Positions 1-8,194 of a DNA stretch of 56,575 nucleotides are shown in pieces; positions within the stretch are counted from its first letter, which is position 1, and every line of letters starts with the position of its first letter. The translations under genes were made by a program, and so were the position numbers. Under the pieces are notes generated by a model. That model had not been told where the DNA came from. It did no database searches and worked only from the letters and a program-made list of their open reading frames with translations. Source of the DNA: JACDBZ01 sp036262075 (GTDB taxonomy: Bacteria > Chloroflexota > Limnocylindria > QHBO01); contig DATAJO010000006.1 in the NCBI GenBank assembly GCA_036262075.1, forward strand, positions 1 to 56,575, written 5' to 3'.

Positions 1-1
1 G

Positions 2-397
2 ATCGGCCGTGACCCGCGCGACCGGCAGCGGATGGCCGTCGTCGCCGGCGGCCGCGACTCGGTGACCGAGTACGAGGCCGTGGCCGGCGGCGGCGGGTAC
101 ACCCTCCTCGCGCTCCGTCCCCTCACCGGACGGACGCACCAGATCCGGACGCACCTCGTGTACCTCGGCCTGCCGATCGCCGGCGACCTGCGCTACGGCG
201 GGGGAGAGGGACCCGGCGGGCTGCGGCGCCAGTTCCTGCACGCGGCCCGGCTCGCCTTCCAGCGGCCGAGCGACGGCGCGCGGGTGCGGGCCTGGAGCGG
301 CCTGCCGGCCGATCTCCTGGCATGCGTGGAGGCGGCGGGCATCCGGCCGCCGGCGGATCGGATCCCGGTTGGCACGGGCGCGGAGGTGGAGGCATGA
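2..397 (+). CDS. rluD: RluD-family 23S rRNA pseudouridine synthase, C-terminal part
   Basis: The frame is open from base 2, so the gene begins before the window and only its last 131 residues are visible. Homologs convert uridines of 23S rRNA helix 69 to pseudouridine. The visible part has the IGRDPRDRQRMAV segment near its start and then GRTHQIRTHL, the RNA-binding motif typical of the RluA/RluD family. The catalytic-Asp motif lies upstream and cannot be checked. The stop overlaps the gmk start as ATGA at 394-397, so the two are probably co-translated. Family assignment is firm; RluD rather than RluC or another paralog is inferred. Confidence 0.9.
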   Translation: MGRDPRDRQRMAVVAGGRDSVTEYEAVAGGGGYTLLALRPLTGRTHQIRTHLVYLGLPIAGDLRYGGGEGPGGLRRQFLHAARLAFQRPSDGARVRAWSGLPADLLACVEAAGIRPPADRIPVGTGAEVEA

Positions 398-1017
398 CCG
401 ACGGCGACAAGCGGATGACGTTCCCGAATCCGATGCTCGTCGTCGTGTCGGGGCCGTCGGGCGTCGGGAAGAGCACGATCGTGGCGGAGCTCGCACGCCG
501 CCATCCGCAGGTGGTGCCGATCGTGACGACCACGACCCGCCAGCGGCGCCAAGGCGAGATCGACGGCGTCCACTACCACTTCGTCAGCGACGAGGAATTC
601 CGCAACCTCATCGAGCGCAACGGGCTGCTCGAGTACGCCGACAACCACGGCTACTGGTACGGCACGCCGATCGACCAGGTGCGCGGCATCCTCGCCGCCG
701 GCCGCGACGCGATCCTCACGATCAGCCCGGAGGGCGCCCGCAACGTCCGGCGCCTCGTCCCCGACGCGCTGCTCGTGTTCGTCATGCCGCCGACGATGGA
801 GGACCTCACCCGGCGGCTCCGCGGCCGCGGATCGGAGTCGGAGTCGAGCATCGCCCGGCGCCGCGAGGACGCCGAGCGCTGGATCGCCGAGGAGGCGCCC
901 GACTACGACCACGTCGTCGTCAACGAGACGGGACGACCGGAGGAGGCCGCCGAGCGGATCTGGGAGATCATCCAGGCCGAGGCCCGGCGCGATCCTCCTC
1001 GCCGCCCGCGCGTCTAG
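394..1017 (+). CDS. gmk: Guanylate kinase
   Basis: This enzyme phosphorylates GMP to GDP with ATP in purine nucleotide synthesis. The 207-residue length is normal for the family. The P-loop SGPSGVGKST lies at about residues 19-28, followed by the TTTTRQRRQGEIDGVHYHF region that binds GMP and the LEYADNHGYWYGTP segment. The ATG at 394 is chosen because it overlaps the preceding stop (ATGA); in-frame ATGs at 415 and 433 are possible but would lose the coupling. It is the second gene of an rluD-gmk-priA run. The usual rpoZ neighbour is not present. Confidence 0.96.
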   Translation: MTDGDKRMTFPNPMLVVVSGPSGVGKSTIVAELARRHPQVVPIVTTTTRQRRQGEIDGVHYHFVSDEEFRNLIERNGLLEYADNHGYWYGTPIDQVRGILAAGRDAILTISPEGARNVRRLVPDALLVFVMPPTMEDLTRRLRGRGSESESSIARRREDAERWIAEEAPDYDHVVVNETGRPEEAAERIWEIIQAEARRDPPRRPRV

Positions 1018-1025
1018 GGCGGGGC

Positions 1026-3392
1026 ATGCCCGCGACGCCGCACGTCGTCCGGGTCGCGGTCGAGGCGCTCGCCGACCGCCCCGAGCGCACGTTCAGCTAC
1101 CGCTGGCCTCCCGAGCTCGGTGACCCGGCGCCCGGCTCGCTCCTCCTCGTGCCGTACGGCCGACGGCTGGCGCTCGGCTACCTGCTCGACGGTCCCGGCG
1201 AGCCGACCGGCGCCGACCTGAAGGCCGTCGAGGCCGTCGTCTCCGAGCCGATGCTCACGCCCGACCTCCTCGCGCTGGCCGAGGAGATCGCCGCCTACTA
1301 CCGCGCGCCGATCGGCGTCACGGTGGCCTCGATGCTGCCGCCCGGCCTCGAGTCGCGCCTCACGCGCCGGTGGCAGGTCCTGCGGCCCGAGGAGCTGCCC
1401 TCGTCCGCGCGTGCCCTGGTGGATGCCGACGGCTGGATCGCCGATGCCATGCTCCAGCGCCACGGACCGAAGCGCGGCCGCTCGGCGTGGATCGACCGCC
1501 TGCGGCGGGCCGGCGCGGTCCGGGCCGAGTGGACGCTCCGGCCGCCGGAGATCAGCCCGCGGCGCGTCCGCGTCCTGCGGCCGCTCCCCGGCGACGCCGA
1601 GCCGGCGCGCCGCGCGCCGGTGCAGCGCGCCCTGCTCGAGGCCCTCGAGGCGCTCGGCGGCGAGGAGGGGACGCTCGCCGAGCTCGCCGCAGCGCTCGAC
1701 GCCGATCCCGCCTCGCTCCTGGCGCCCGCCCGCCGGCTCGTCGCGCTGGGACGGGCCGAGCTCGACTGGCGGGTCGAGGAGCGCGACCCGCTGGCCCATC
1801 GCGCGGCCCTGCCCGACCCGCGGCACGGCCTCGCCGAGGAGCAGCGCGACGCGCTCAAGGCGATCGAGCGGCTGCCGGCCGGGGGCGAGCTCCTCCTCCA
1901 GGGCGTGGCGGCGTCGGGCAAGACCGACGTCTACCTCGCCGCCGTGCGCGGTGCCGTCGATGCCGGCGCCGGCGCGATCGTCCTCGTCCCGGAGATGAGC
2001 CTCGTGCCGCAGCTCGCCGACCGGCTGCGGGCCGTGGTCGGGGACACGCTGGCCGTGCTCCACTCGGGCCTGTCCGGCGGCGAGCGCCACGACGAGTGGT
2101 GGCGCATCCTGCGCGGCGAGGCGCGGGTCGTGATCGGCACCCGGACCGCGGCCTTCGCGCCGCTGCGCGACCTCGGCCTCATCATCGTCGACGAGGAGCA
2201 CGACGGGGGCTACAAGGCGGACCGCACGCCACGCACCGACGCCCGCTGGGTCGCTCGCCGACGGGGGGCGCTGACCGGTGCGCGGGTCGTGCTCGGCAGC
2301 GCGACGCCGGACCTCGTCACGCTGGCCCGCGCCCGTGGCGGCCACGCCGAGCGCGCCGTCCTCCGCGAGCGACGGGTCGGCGGCGTGCCGGAGATCGAGG
2401 TCGCCGACCTGCGCGCCGAGCTGGCGGCCGGCAACCGGTCGATCTTCTCGACCCCGCTGGCCGAGGGCCTCGACGCGCTGCGCCGCGGGTCCGAGCAGGC
2501 GGTGCTCCTCATCAACCGGCGCGGCGCGTCGACGTTCGTCCTGTGCCGCGACTGCGGCGAGAGCCTGCGCTGCCCGAACTGCGAGCTGCCGTACGTCTAC
2601 CACCTCGACACCGGATCGCTGCGCTGCCACCACTGCGGCCGGACCGAGGCTCCGCCCGATCGCTGTCCGGCCTGTGGCAGCGCGCGGATCCGCTACTTCG
2701 GCGCCGGCACGCAGCGCGTCGAGGCCGAGCTCCGCGCCCGCTGGCCGGGGCTGCGGGTGGCGCGCCTCGACTCCGACGCGCTCGCCGCTCGACGGGGCTT
2801 CGAGACGGTGTACGACGACTTCCGCGAGGGGCGGGTGGACGTGCTCGTCGGCACGCAGCTGGCGGCGAAGGGCCTCGACCTGCCGTCGGTCGTGCTGTCG
2901 GCCGTCGTCGCCGCCGACGTGACGCTCAACCTGCCCGACTACCGTGCGCCGGAGCGCACGTTCTCGCTCCTCGCCCAGGTCGCCGGACGCGCCGGTCGCG
3001 GGCCGATGCCGGGGCGCGTCGTCATCCAGACCTACGCGCCCACGCATTACGCGGTGAAGGCGGCGGCTGCGCTCGACGTCGACGGCTTCGCCGACGAGGA
3101 GCTCCTCCGCCGGCGGCTCCTCGGCTACCCGCCGTTCAGCGTGCTGGCCCGGCTGCTCGTCGCCGATCCGGATCGTGGACGGGCCGAGCAGCGCGGACGC
3201 GAGGCCGCGCAGGCGGTGGCGATCGACGGCGCCGAGGTGCTCGGACCGCTGCCGTCGTACGTTCCGCGGCGCGCCGGACGCTATCGGTTCCAGGTCGTCA
3301 TCCGTGCGCCCGATGCGGCGCTGCGCGCCGCGGCCCTGGAGCGCGTGCCGCCCGGGGTGGCCATCGACGTCGATCCCGAGTCGCTCCTGTGA
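1026..3392 (+). CDS. priA: Primosomal protein N' (replication restart helicase PriA)
   Basis: PriA reloads the replicative helicase at stalled forks. The 788-residue product has an N-terminal fork-binding domain, then a superfamily 2 helicase with Walker A GVAASGKT (Lys near residue 299) and Walker B DEEH. Next comes the cysteine-rich zinc module that starts CRDCGESLRCPNC and continues with CHHC and CPAC pairs, and then the conserved GAGTQRVEAEL and LVGTQLAAKGLDLP motifs. All eight zinc cysteines are present. The ATG at 1026 starts 8 bases after the gmk stop and gives the usual N-terminus. Much longer in-frame readings upstream only shadow gmk. Confidence 0.96.
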   Translation: MPATPHVVRVAVEALADRPERTFSYRWPPELGDPAPGSLLLVPYGRRLALGYLLDGPGEPTGADLKAVEAVVSEPMLTPDLLALAEEIAAYYRAPIGVTVASMLPPGLESRLTRRWQVLRPEELPSSARALVDADGWIADAMLQRHGPKRGRSAWIDRLRRAGAVRAEWTLRPPEISPRRVRVLRPLPGDAEPARRAPVQRALLEALEALGGEEGTLAELAAALDADPASLLAPARRLVALGRAELDWRVEERDPLAHRAALPDPRHGLAEEQRDALKAIERLPAGGELLLQGVAASGKTDVYLAAVRGAVDAGAGAIVLVPEMSLVPQLADRLRAVVGDTLAVLHSGLSGGERHDEWWRILRGEARVVIGTRTAAFAPLRDLGLIIVDEEHDGGYKADRTPRTDARWVARRRGALTGARVVLGSATPDLVTLARARGGHAERAVLRERRVGGVPEIEVADLRAELAAGNRSIFSTPLAEGLDALRRGSEQAVLLINRRGASTFVLCRDCGESLRCPNCELPYVYHLDTGSLRCHHCGRTEAPPDRCPACGSARIRYFGAGTQRVEAELRARWPGLRVARLDSDALAARRGFETVYDDFREGRVDVLVGTQLAAKGLDLPSVVLSAVVAADVTLNLPDYRAPERTFSLLAQVAGRAGRGPMPGRVVIQTYAPTHYAVKAAAALDVDGFADEELLRRRLLGYPPFSVLARLLVADPDRGRAEQRGREAAQAVAIDGAEVLGPLPSYVPRRAGRYRFQVVIRAPDAALRAAALERVPPGVAIDVDPESLL

Positions 3393-3397
3393 CTCGG

Positions 3398-3403
3398 TAC
3401 AAT
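3398..3403 (+). promoter_or_regulatory. Candidate -10 box before def
   Basis: TACAAT, one mismatch from TATAAT, lies right after the priA stop. Transcription would begin around 3410, two or three bases before the def ATG at 3413, so the def mRNA would be leaderless or nearly so. No convincing -35 is seen. The call rests on base composition in a very GC-rich background. Confidence 0.45.
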
Positions 3404-3412
3404 GCCCCAGCC

Positions 3413-3919
3413 ATGGCCATCCGACCGATCCTGACCGCCGAATCGCCGATCCTCCGAGAGCGCACGAAGAAGGTCTCGACCTTCGATGCCAGCCTCGGCC
3501 GGCTCCTCGACGACATGCTCGAGACGATGCGCGACGCCCCCGGCGTCGGCCTCGCCGCGAACCAGATCGGCGTGCCCCTCCAGGTGGCGGTGATCGAGAT
3601 CGACGGGCAGGTGACCGAGCTCGTCAACCCCGAGATCGTGAAGGCCTCGGGCGAGCAGCTCGACTGGGAGGGTTGCCTCTCCATCCCCGGCTACGTGGCC
3701 GAGACGCCGCGCCGGGCGAAGGTGACGGTGAAGGCCCGCGATCGCCACGGCCGCGAGATCCGCGTGAAGGGCGAGGAGCTCATGGCGCGGGCGCTCCAGC
3801 ACGAGATCGACCACCTGAACGGCCATCTCTACATCGACCACCTCGACTCGCTCGAGGAGCTCGTCCGCGTCAGCGAGGCGCACGAGGAGGTCGAGGAAGA
3901 GGCGGCCGCCAACATCTAG
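3413..3919 (+). CDS. def: Peptide deformylase
   Basis: It removes the formyl group from the N-terminal methionine of new proteins in the cytoplasm. The 168 residues carry all three family motifs: GVGLAANQIG (about 44-53), EGCLSIP with metal-binding Cys88, and QHEIDHLNG with His130, Glu131 and His134. The ATG at 3413 gives the normal MAIRPIL-type N-terminus; the ATG at 3402 is in another frame. It overlaps fmt by one base (TAGTG). The pair therefore couples formylation of initiator tRNA to later deformylation, a common arrangement. Confidence 0.97.
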   Translation: MAIRPILTAESPILRERTKKVSTFDASLGRLLDDMLETMRDAPGVGLAANQIGVPLQVAVIEIDGQVTELVNPEIVKASGEQLDWEGCLSIPGYVAETPRRAKVTVKARDRHGREIRVKGEELMARALQHEIDHLNGHLYIDHLDSLEELVRVSEAHEEVEEEAAANI

Positions 3920-4881
3920 TGGGTCGTATCGGCAGGGTCGCCTTCCTCGGGACGGGCGCGTTCGGGGTCCCGCTGCTCGCGCGCGGGCACGAGCTCGCCG
4001 ATGACCTGCTCGTCGTGAGCCAGCCCGATCGCCCGGCCGGGCGCCGCCTCCAGCTGCGCGCCACGCCGGTCACCGCCTGGGCCCGTGAGCACGACGTCCG
4101 CGTCTTCCTGCCGGCGCGCATCCGGTCCGAGGAGGCGCACGAGATGCTCCGCGACTTCGCGCCGGACGGGCTGATCCTCGTCGCCTACGGGCAGCTCATC
4201 CCGCAGCGCCTGCTCGACCTCGCGCCGCGACCGCCGCTCAACGTCCATCCCTCGCTCCTGCCACGGCACCGCGGGGCGGCGCCGGTGGCCGGGACGATCA
4301 TGGCGGGGGACCCCGAGGGCGGCGTGACCCTCATGGTCATGACCGCCGAGCTCGACGCCGGCCCGATCGTCGAGCAGTGGCCGGTGCCGCTCACCGGCCG
4401 CGAGACGACGCCCGAGCTGGAGGCCCGGCTCGCGGACCTCGCGGCCGAGGTCGTGCCGCCGGCGCTCGAGCGCTGGGCGCGGGGCGAGATCGACCCGGTG
4501 CCGCAGGACGACAGCAGGGCGACGCTCGTCAGGCCGTTCACCCGCGCCGACGGCTGGATCGACTGGCGCCGGCCGGCGGTCGAGATCGACCGGCAGGTCC
4601 GCGCCCTCCAGCCGTGGCCCGGGGCGTGGACGACGATCGACGGCCGGCGCCTCCATATCCGCCGCGCGCGGCCGGTGATGGGCGTCGACGACGTGCCGAT
4701 CGGCGCGCTCCTGCCCGGCGACACGCCACGCGTCGCCTGTGGCGTCGGCGCGCTCGTCCTCGAGGTCGTGCAGCCCGAGGGCCGGCCGGCGATGGCCGCC
4801 GACGCCTGGCGCCGCGGCCTGGCGCGCGAGCACGTCCTGCTCGGCGCCGGCCGCCCCGACGAGGTGAAGGTCCAGGCCTAG
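3919..4881 (+). CDS. fmt: Methionyl-tRNA formyltransferase
   Basis: It transfers a formyl group from 10-formyl-tetrahydrofolate to Met-tRNA(fMet) for translation initiation. The product is 320 residues, a normal length. The N-terminal catalytic domain has VAFLGTGAFG and the family signature HPSLLPRHRGAAP, followed by ELDAGPIV. The C-terminal domain has RADGWIDW and LQPWPGAW. The start is GTG at 3919, sharing one base with the def stop. The last four bases overlap the end of the convergent BON gene, so there is no space for a classical terminator between the two. Confidence 0.96.
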   Translation: MGRIGRVAFLGTGAFGVPLLARGHELADDLLVVSQPDRPAGRRLQLRATPVTAWAREHDVRVFLPARIRSEEAHEMLRDFAPDGLILVAYGQLIPQRLLDLAPRPPLNVHPSLLPRHRGAAPVAGTIMAGDPEGGVTLMVMTAELDAGPIVEQWPVPLTGRETTPELEARLADLAAEVVPPALERWARGEIDPVPQDDSRATLVRPFTRADGWIDWRRPAVEIDRQVRALQPWPGAWTTIDGRRLHIRRARPVMGVDDVPIGALLPGDTPRVACGVGALVLEVVQPEGRPAMAADAWRRGLAREHVLLGAGRPDEVKVQA

Positions 4882-5459
4882 GTCCGCCCGGCCTCCACCG
4901 GCTCGCGCGTCGGTGCCGGCTCGCCCGGCAGGTGGAGGAGGTCCTGGACGCCCCATACGCCGTCGACCCGCTCGATGCGGTCGATGAGCTGATGGCGCAT
5001 CGCCTCGCTCGGGACCTCGCCGCGGAGGACGACGATGCCGCGCTCGACGTTGATGTTGATCGCGGCCTGCGAGAGCTCCGGATCGCGGAAGACCTCGCTC
5101 CGCACGCGGTCGGCGACCGTCGCGTCGTCCATCGGCCGCGGCATGCCGTCGCCCTTGCGCAGCGCCTGGAGCTTGCCCGCGGCGTCGGAGCGCAGCCGGC
5201 GGGCCAGGCGTGCGGTCTGGCGTCCGACGCGCCGGCCGGTGGCCGCCGTCTGGTCGGCGAGGCGCGATCGCCGCGAGCGGCCCTGCTGCGGGTCGAGGAG
5301 GTATGCCAGTCCGGCGCCGGTGGCGCCGGCGGCGAGGCCGATGAGCGCCGTGCGCGTCCAGCCCGGTCCGCTCTCGCCGCGCATGGCGAGGTCGGCACGT
5401 CGGCGAGTCGTGTCCCCGGCGTCGACCAGGGGACGGAGAAGTCGGTCGAGAAGGCTCAT
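4878..5459 (-). CDS. BON-domain protein with an N-terminal membrane segment
   Basis: The 193-residue product has a charged N-terminus, a glycine/alanine-rich hydrophobic stretch at about residues 36-52 ending in LLDPQQGRSRR, and a C-terminal BON domain from about residue 115. The BON signature appears as VADRVRSEVFRDPEL then INVERGIVVLRGEV. BON domains bind membranes or ligands and occur in envelope-stress proteins such as OsmY; the specific role here is unknown. The ATG at 5459 is preferred over one three codons upstream (5468). It converges on fmt and overlaps its last four bases. Confidence 0.8.
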   Translation of the reverse strand: MSLLDRLLRPLVDAGDTTRRRADLAMRGESGPGWTRTALIGLAAGATGAGLAYLLDPQQGRSRRSRLADQTAATGRRVGRQTARLARRLRSDAAGKLQALRKGDGMPRPMDDATVADRVRSEVFRDPELSQAAININVERGIVVLRGEVPSEAMRHQLIDRIERVDGVWGVQDLLHLPGEPAPTREPVEAGRT

Positions 5460-5591
5460 GGCATGCATGTTCCGTGCGGTGGGTTTCGGACCTGCTCTCG
5501 GCAGGTCGCGTGCCGACCTCGTGGGAAGCGCCGGGCATGCACGGCCGGGGCCTCGCCACGAGGCCGCGGAAGCAGACGGCCGGAGCCTCGA

Positions 5592-5597
5592 TATACT
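5592..5597 (+). promoter_or_regulatory. Candidate -10 box (TATACT) before the YugP-type peptidase
   Basis: TATACT matches the element that recurs before other transcription units in this window. It stands in the divergent gap between the BON gene (reading left) and the peptidase (reading right), and a GGAGG ribosome site follows at 5615-5619. No clear -35 is present. Confidence 0.5.
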
Positions 5598-5633
5598 TCC
5601 GGCACCGCCCTCACGGAGGTGGGCAACACGACC

Positions 5634-6359
5634 ATGATCTTCGACCCGATCTACCTGATCTTCGTCCTCGTCCCGACGATCGCCATCACCGGCTGGGCCG
5701 CGTGGCGCGTCCGCTCGACCTACGCCAAGTGGTCGAAGGTGGACTCGGGGATCAACCTCGACGCATTCGACTTCGCGCGCCGGCTGCTCGACCGGCAGGG
5801 GCTCACCCACGTTCGCATCGAGCCGACCCCCGGTCAGCTGACCGACCACTACGACCCGCGCGGCAAGGTGCTCCGGGTGAGCACCCAGGTCGCTGACGCG
5901 TCGGCGCTCCGGCTCCCCGGCGTGCAGGCCGCGACCCCTCGCCTGTCGGTTGCCGCCGCGGCGGTGATCGCGCACGAGGTCGGCCACGCGCTCCAGGACC
6001 ACGAGAAGGACCCGATGATGGCCGTGCGGCAGGCGATCGTGCCGGCCGCGCAGTTCGGCTCCGGCATCGCGCCGTGGCTGATCATCGCCGGCGTGATGTT
6101 CCAGTTCACGGGGCTGGCGATCGTCGGCCTCATCGGCTTCGCCGCGGCCGTGCTGTTCACGTTCGCGACGCTGCCGGTCGAGATCGGCGCGTCCGGCAGG
6201 GCGCTGGCCTTCGTCAACAGCCTCGGGCTCGTCGGCGAGAAGCACCAGGGTGCCCGGGACGTCCTCAAGGCCGCGGCCTGGACGTACGTCGCCGGCGCGC
6301 TGACGGCGCTCCTGACGTTCCTGTACTACCTGTGGCTCGTCCTGGGGCGTCGTGACTGA
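5634..6359 (+). CDS. YugP-family zinc metallopeptidase, membrane-bound
   Basis: The 241-residue protein has an N-terminal membrane helix (about residues 3-24), the zinc motif HEVGH at 114-118, and two or three further hydrophobic segments after residue 135. This is the layout of the YugP / DUF2268-like neutral zinc metallopeptidases. The substrate is unknown. The ATG at 5634 is chosen; an in-frame GTG at 5619 would add five residues but would overlap the GGAGGT ribosome site. It overlaps rlmN by eight bases. Confidence 0.88.
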   Translation: MIFDPIYLIFVLVPTIAITGWAAWRVRSTYAKWSKVDSGINLDAFDFARRLLDRQGLTHVRIEPTPGQLTDHYDPRGKVLRVSTQVADASALRLPGVQAATPRLSVAAAAVIAHEVGHALQDHEKDPMMAVRQAIVPAAQFGSGIAPWLIIAGVMFQFTGLAIVGLIGFAAAVLFTFATLPVEIGASGRALAFVNSLGLVGEKHQGARDVLKAAAWTYVAGALTALLTFLYYLWLVLGRRD

Positions 6360-7488
6360 CCTTCCCCTCGCCGGGCCCGCTCCGGCGATCAGCGAGATCG
6401 ACCCCGCATCGCTCGCCGCGTGGCTCACCGCCCGCGGCGAGCCCGCGTACCGCGCCGGCCAGGTGCTGGCCGGGGCGCATCGGCCGGACGTCGTCTCGTT
6501 CGACGACCTCACCGATCTCCCGCGCGCGCTGCGCGCCGACCTGGCGACGGCATTCCGGTTCAGCACGATCACCGAGAGCCACGTGATCAACGCCGACGGG
6601 GGACTGACCGCCAAGGCGGTCCACGAGCTCCACGACGGGCAGCGCATCGAGTCGGTCCTCATGCGCTACCCGGCGCGTGGCGGTGCCGCGGCCCGCACGA
6701 CGATCTGCATCAGCTCGCAGGCCGGGTGTGCGGTGAACTGCCCGTTCTGCGCCACCGGCCAGGCGGGGTTCGGCCGCCAGCTCACGCCGGGCGAGATCGT
6801 CGACCAGGTGCTCCACTGGCACCGGCCGCCGTGGGCGGCCCTCGGCGACGCCCGGAGCGGCCACTACAACATCGTGTTCATGGGCATGGGCGAGCCGCTC
6901 AACAACGCCGACCGCGTGTTCGAGGCCGTGCGGCTCCTGAACGACCCCGGCCGCCTGGGCATCGGGGCGCGGCACATCACCGTCTCGACCTCGGGCGTCG
7001 TGCCGGGCATGGACCGCATGGTCGACGAGCTGCCGCAGGTGAACCTCGCCATCAGCCTCCACGCGGCGACCGATGACCTGCGCGACGAGCTCGTGCCGAT
7101 CAACCGCAAATGGCCGGTCGCCGAGGTCGTCGCCGCCGGCCGCCGGTTCGCGGCACGCACCGGGCGCCGGGTGAGCCTCGAGTACGTCATGATCGACGGC
7201 GTGAACGACACCGATGCGCAGGCCGCCGGCCTCGCGGCCCTCGCCCGCGGCTGGCGCTCGCACGTCAACCTCATCCCGCTCAACCCGACGCCCGGCTCGC
7301 GCTGGAGCGGCACGCCACCGGCGGGCATCGAGCGCTTCACGCGGATCCTGCGCGACGCCGGTGTGGGGGTCACGGTACGCGACACGCGCGGGCGCGAGAT
7401 CGACGCGGCGTGCGGCCAGCTCCACGCCCAGCTGGCGGGGCGATCGCTGCGCGAGGCACGGGCGGCGGCCACCGGCGCGGCGCCGTGA
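6352..7488 (+). CDS. rlmN: Dual-specificity 23S rRNA/tRNA (adenine-C2) methyltransferase, radical SAM
   Basis: RlmN methylates C2 of A2503 in 23S rRNA and A37 of some tRNAs by a radical SAM mechanism. The 378-residue product has the iron-sulfur motif CAVNCPFC (Cys126, 130, 133). The two catalytic cysteines are also present, in TICISSQ (Cys119) and near the end in DAACGQL. The start is GTG at 6352, inside the tail of the upstream peptidase gene. The stop overlaps rpe as GTGA. RlmN is favoured over Cfr because resistance-type Cfr is rare and the context is housekeeping. Confidence 0.95.
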   Translation: MTDLPLAGPAPAISEIDPASLAAWLTARGEPAYRAGQVLAGAHRPDVVSFDDLTDLPRALRADLATAFRFSTITESHVINADGGLTAKAVHELHDGQRIESVLMRYPARGGAAARTTICISSQAGCAVNCPFCATGQAGFGRQLTPGEIVDQVLHWHRPPWAALGDARSGHYNIVFMGMGEPLNNADRVFEAVRLLNDPGRLGIGARHITVSTSGVVPGMDRMVDELPQVNLAISLHAATDDLRDELVPINRKWPVAEVVAAGRRFAARTGRRVSLEYVMIDGVNDTDAQAAGLAALARGWRSHVNLIPLNPTPGSRWSGTPPAGIERFTRILRDAGVGVTVRDTRGREIDAACGQLHAQLAGRSLREARAAATGAAP

Positions 7489-8174
7489 CCATCGGTCCGG
7501 CGGAGATCAGCGCCAGCATCCTCAACGCCGATTTCGGCGAGCTGGCGAACGAGGTGCGGCGCGCGGCCGACGGCGGGGTCGACTCGATCCATCTCGACGT
7601 CATGGACGGCCATTTCGTCGACAACCTGACGATGGGGCCGGTGGTGGTCGAGGCCGTCCGCCCGGCCACCGACCTGCCGTTCCACGCCCACCTCATGATC
7701 GACAACCCGCTCGCGTACGCCCAACGCTTCGCCGATGCCGGCAGCGACCTCATCGTGTTCCACGTCGAGGCGCCCGACGACGCCAACGCGGTGATCGAGG
7801 CCATCGAGCGTGCCGGCCGGCGGCCGGGCATCGCGCTCAATCCGGAGACGCCGGCCGCATCGGTCCTGGGGTTCCTCGAGCGCGTCGACATGGTGCTCGT
7901 CATGACCGTGCATCCCGGCTGGGGCGGGCAGCCGTTCATGTCCGAGATGCTCCCCAAGATGCGCGAGATCCGTGATGAGATCGACCGTCGTGGGCTGGCC
8001 ACGAGGATCGGCGTCGACGGGGGCGTGAAGCTCGGCACGATCGGCTCGGCACGGGCTGCCGGCGGCGAGGTGCTCGTGACCGGGAGCGCCCTGTACAGTA
8101 CCGGCGGCGACCTCGCGCCCACGGTCGCCGCCCTGCGCGCCGCGGCCCACGGCCACTCGCCAGCCGACGACTGA
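7485..8174 (+). CDS. rpe: Ribulose-phosphate 3-epimerase
   Basis: It interconverts ribulose 5-phosphate and xylulose 5-phosphate in the pentose phosphate pathway. The 229 residues form the expected TIM barrel, with SILNADF, HLDVMDGHFV, HLMI, the MTVHPGWGGQPF segment and VDGGVK, which carry the metal- and phosphate-binding residues. The start is GTG at 7485, overlapping the rlmN stop (GTGA). Nothing unusual is seen. Confidence 0.96.
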   Translation: MTIGPAEISASILNADFGELANEVRRAADGGVDSIHLDVMDGHFVDNLTMGPVVVEAVRPATDLPFHAHLMIDNPLAYAQRFADAGSDLIVFHVEAPDDANAVIEAIERAGRRPGIALNPETPAASVLGFLERVDMVLVMTVHPGWGGQPFMSEMLPKMREIRDEIDRRGLATRIGVDGGVKLGTIGSARAAGGEVLVTGSALYSTGGDLAPTVAALRAAAHGHSPADD

Positions 8175-8194
8175 GACCCGAAAGGACCCGACCG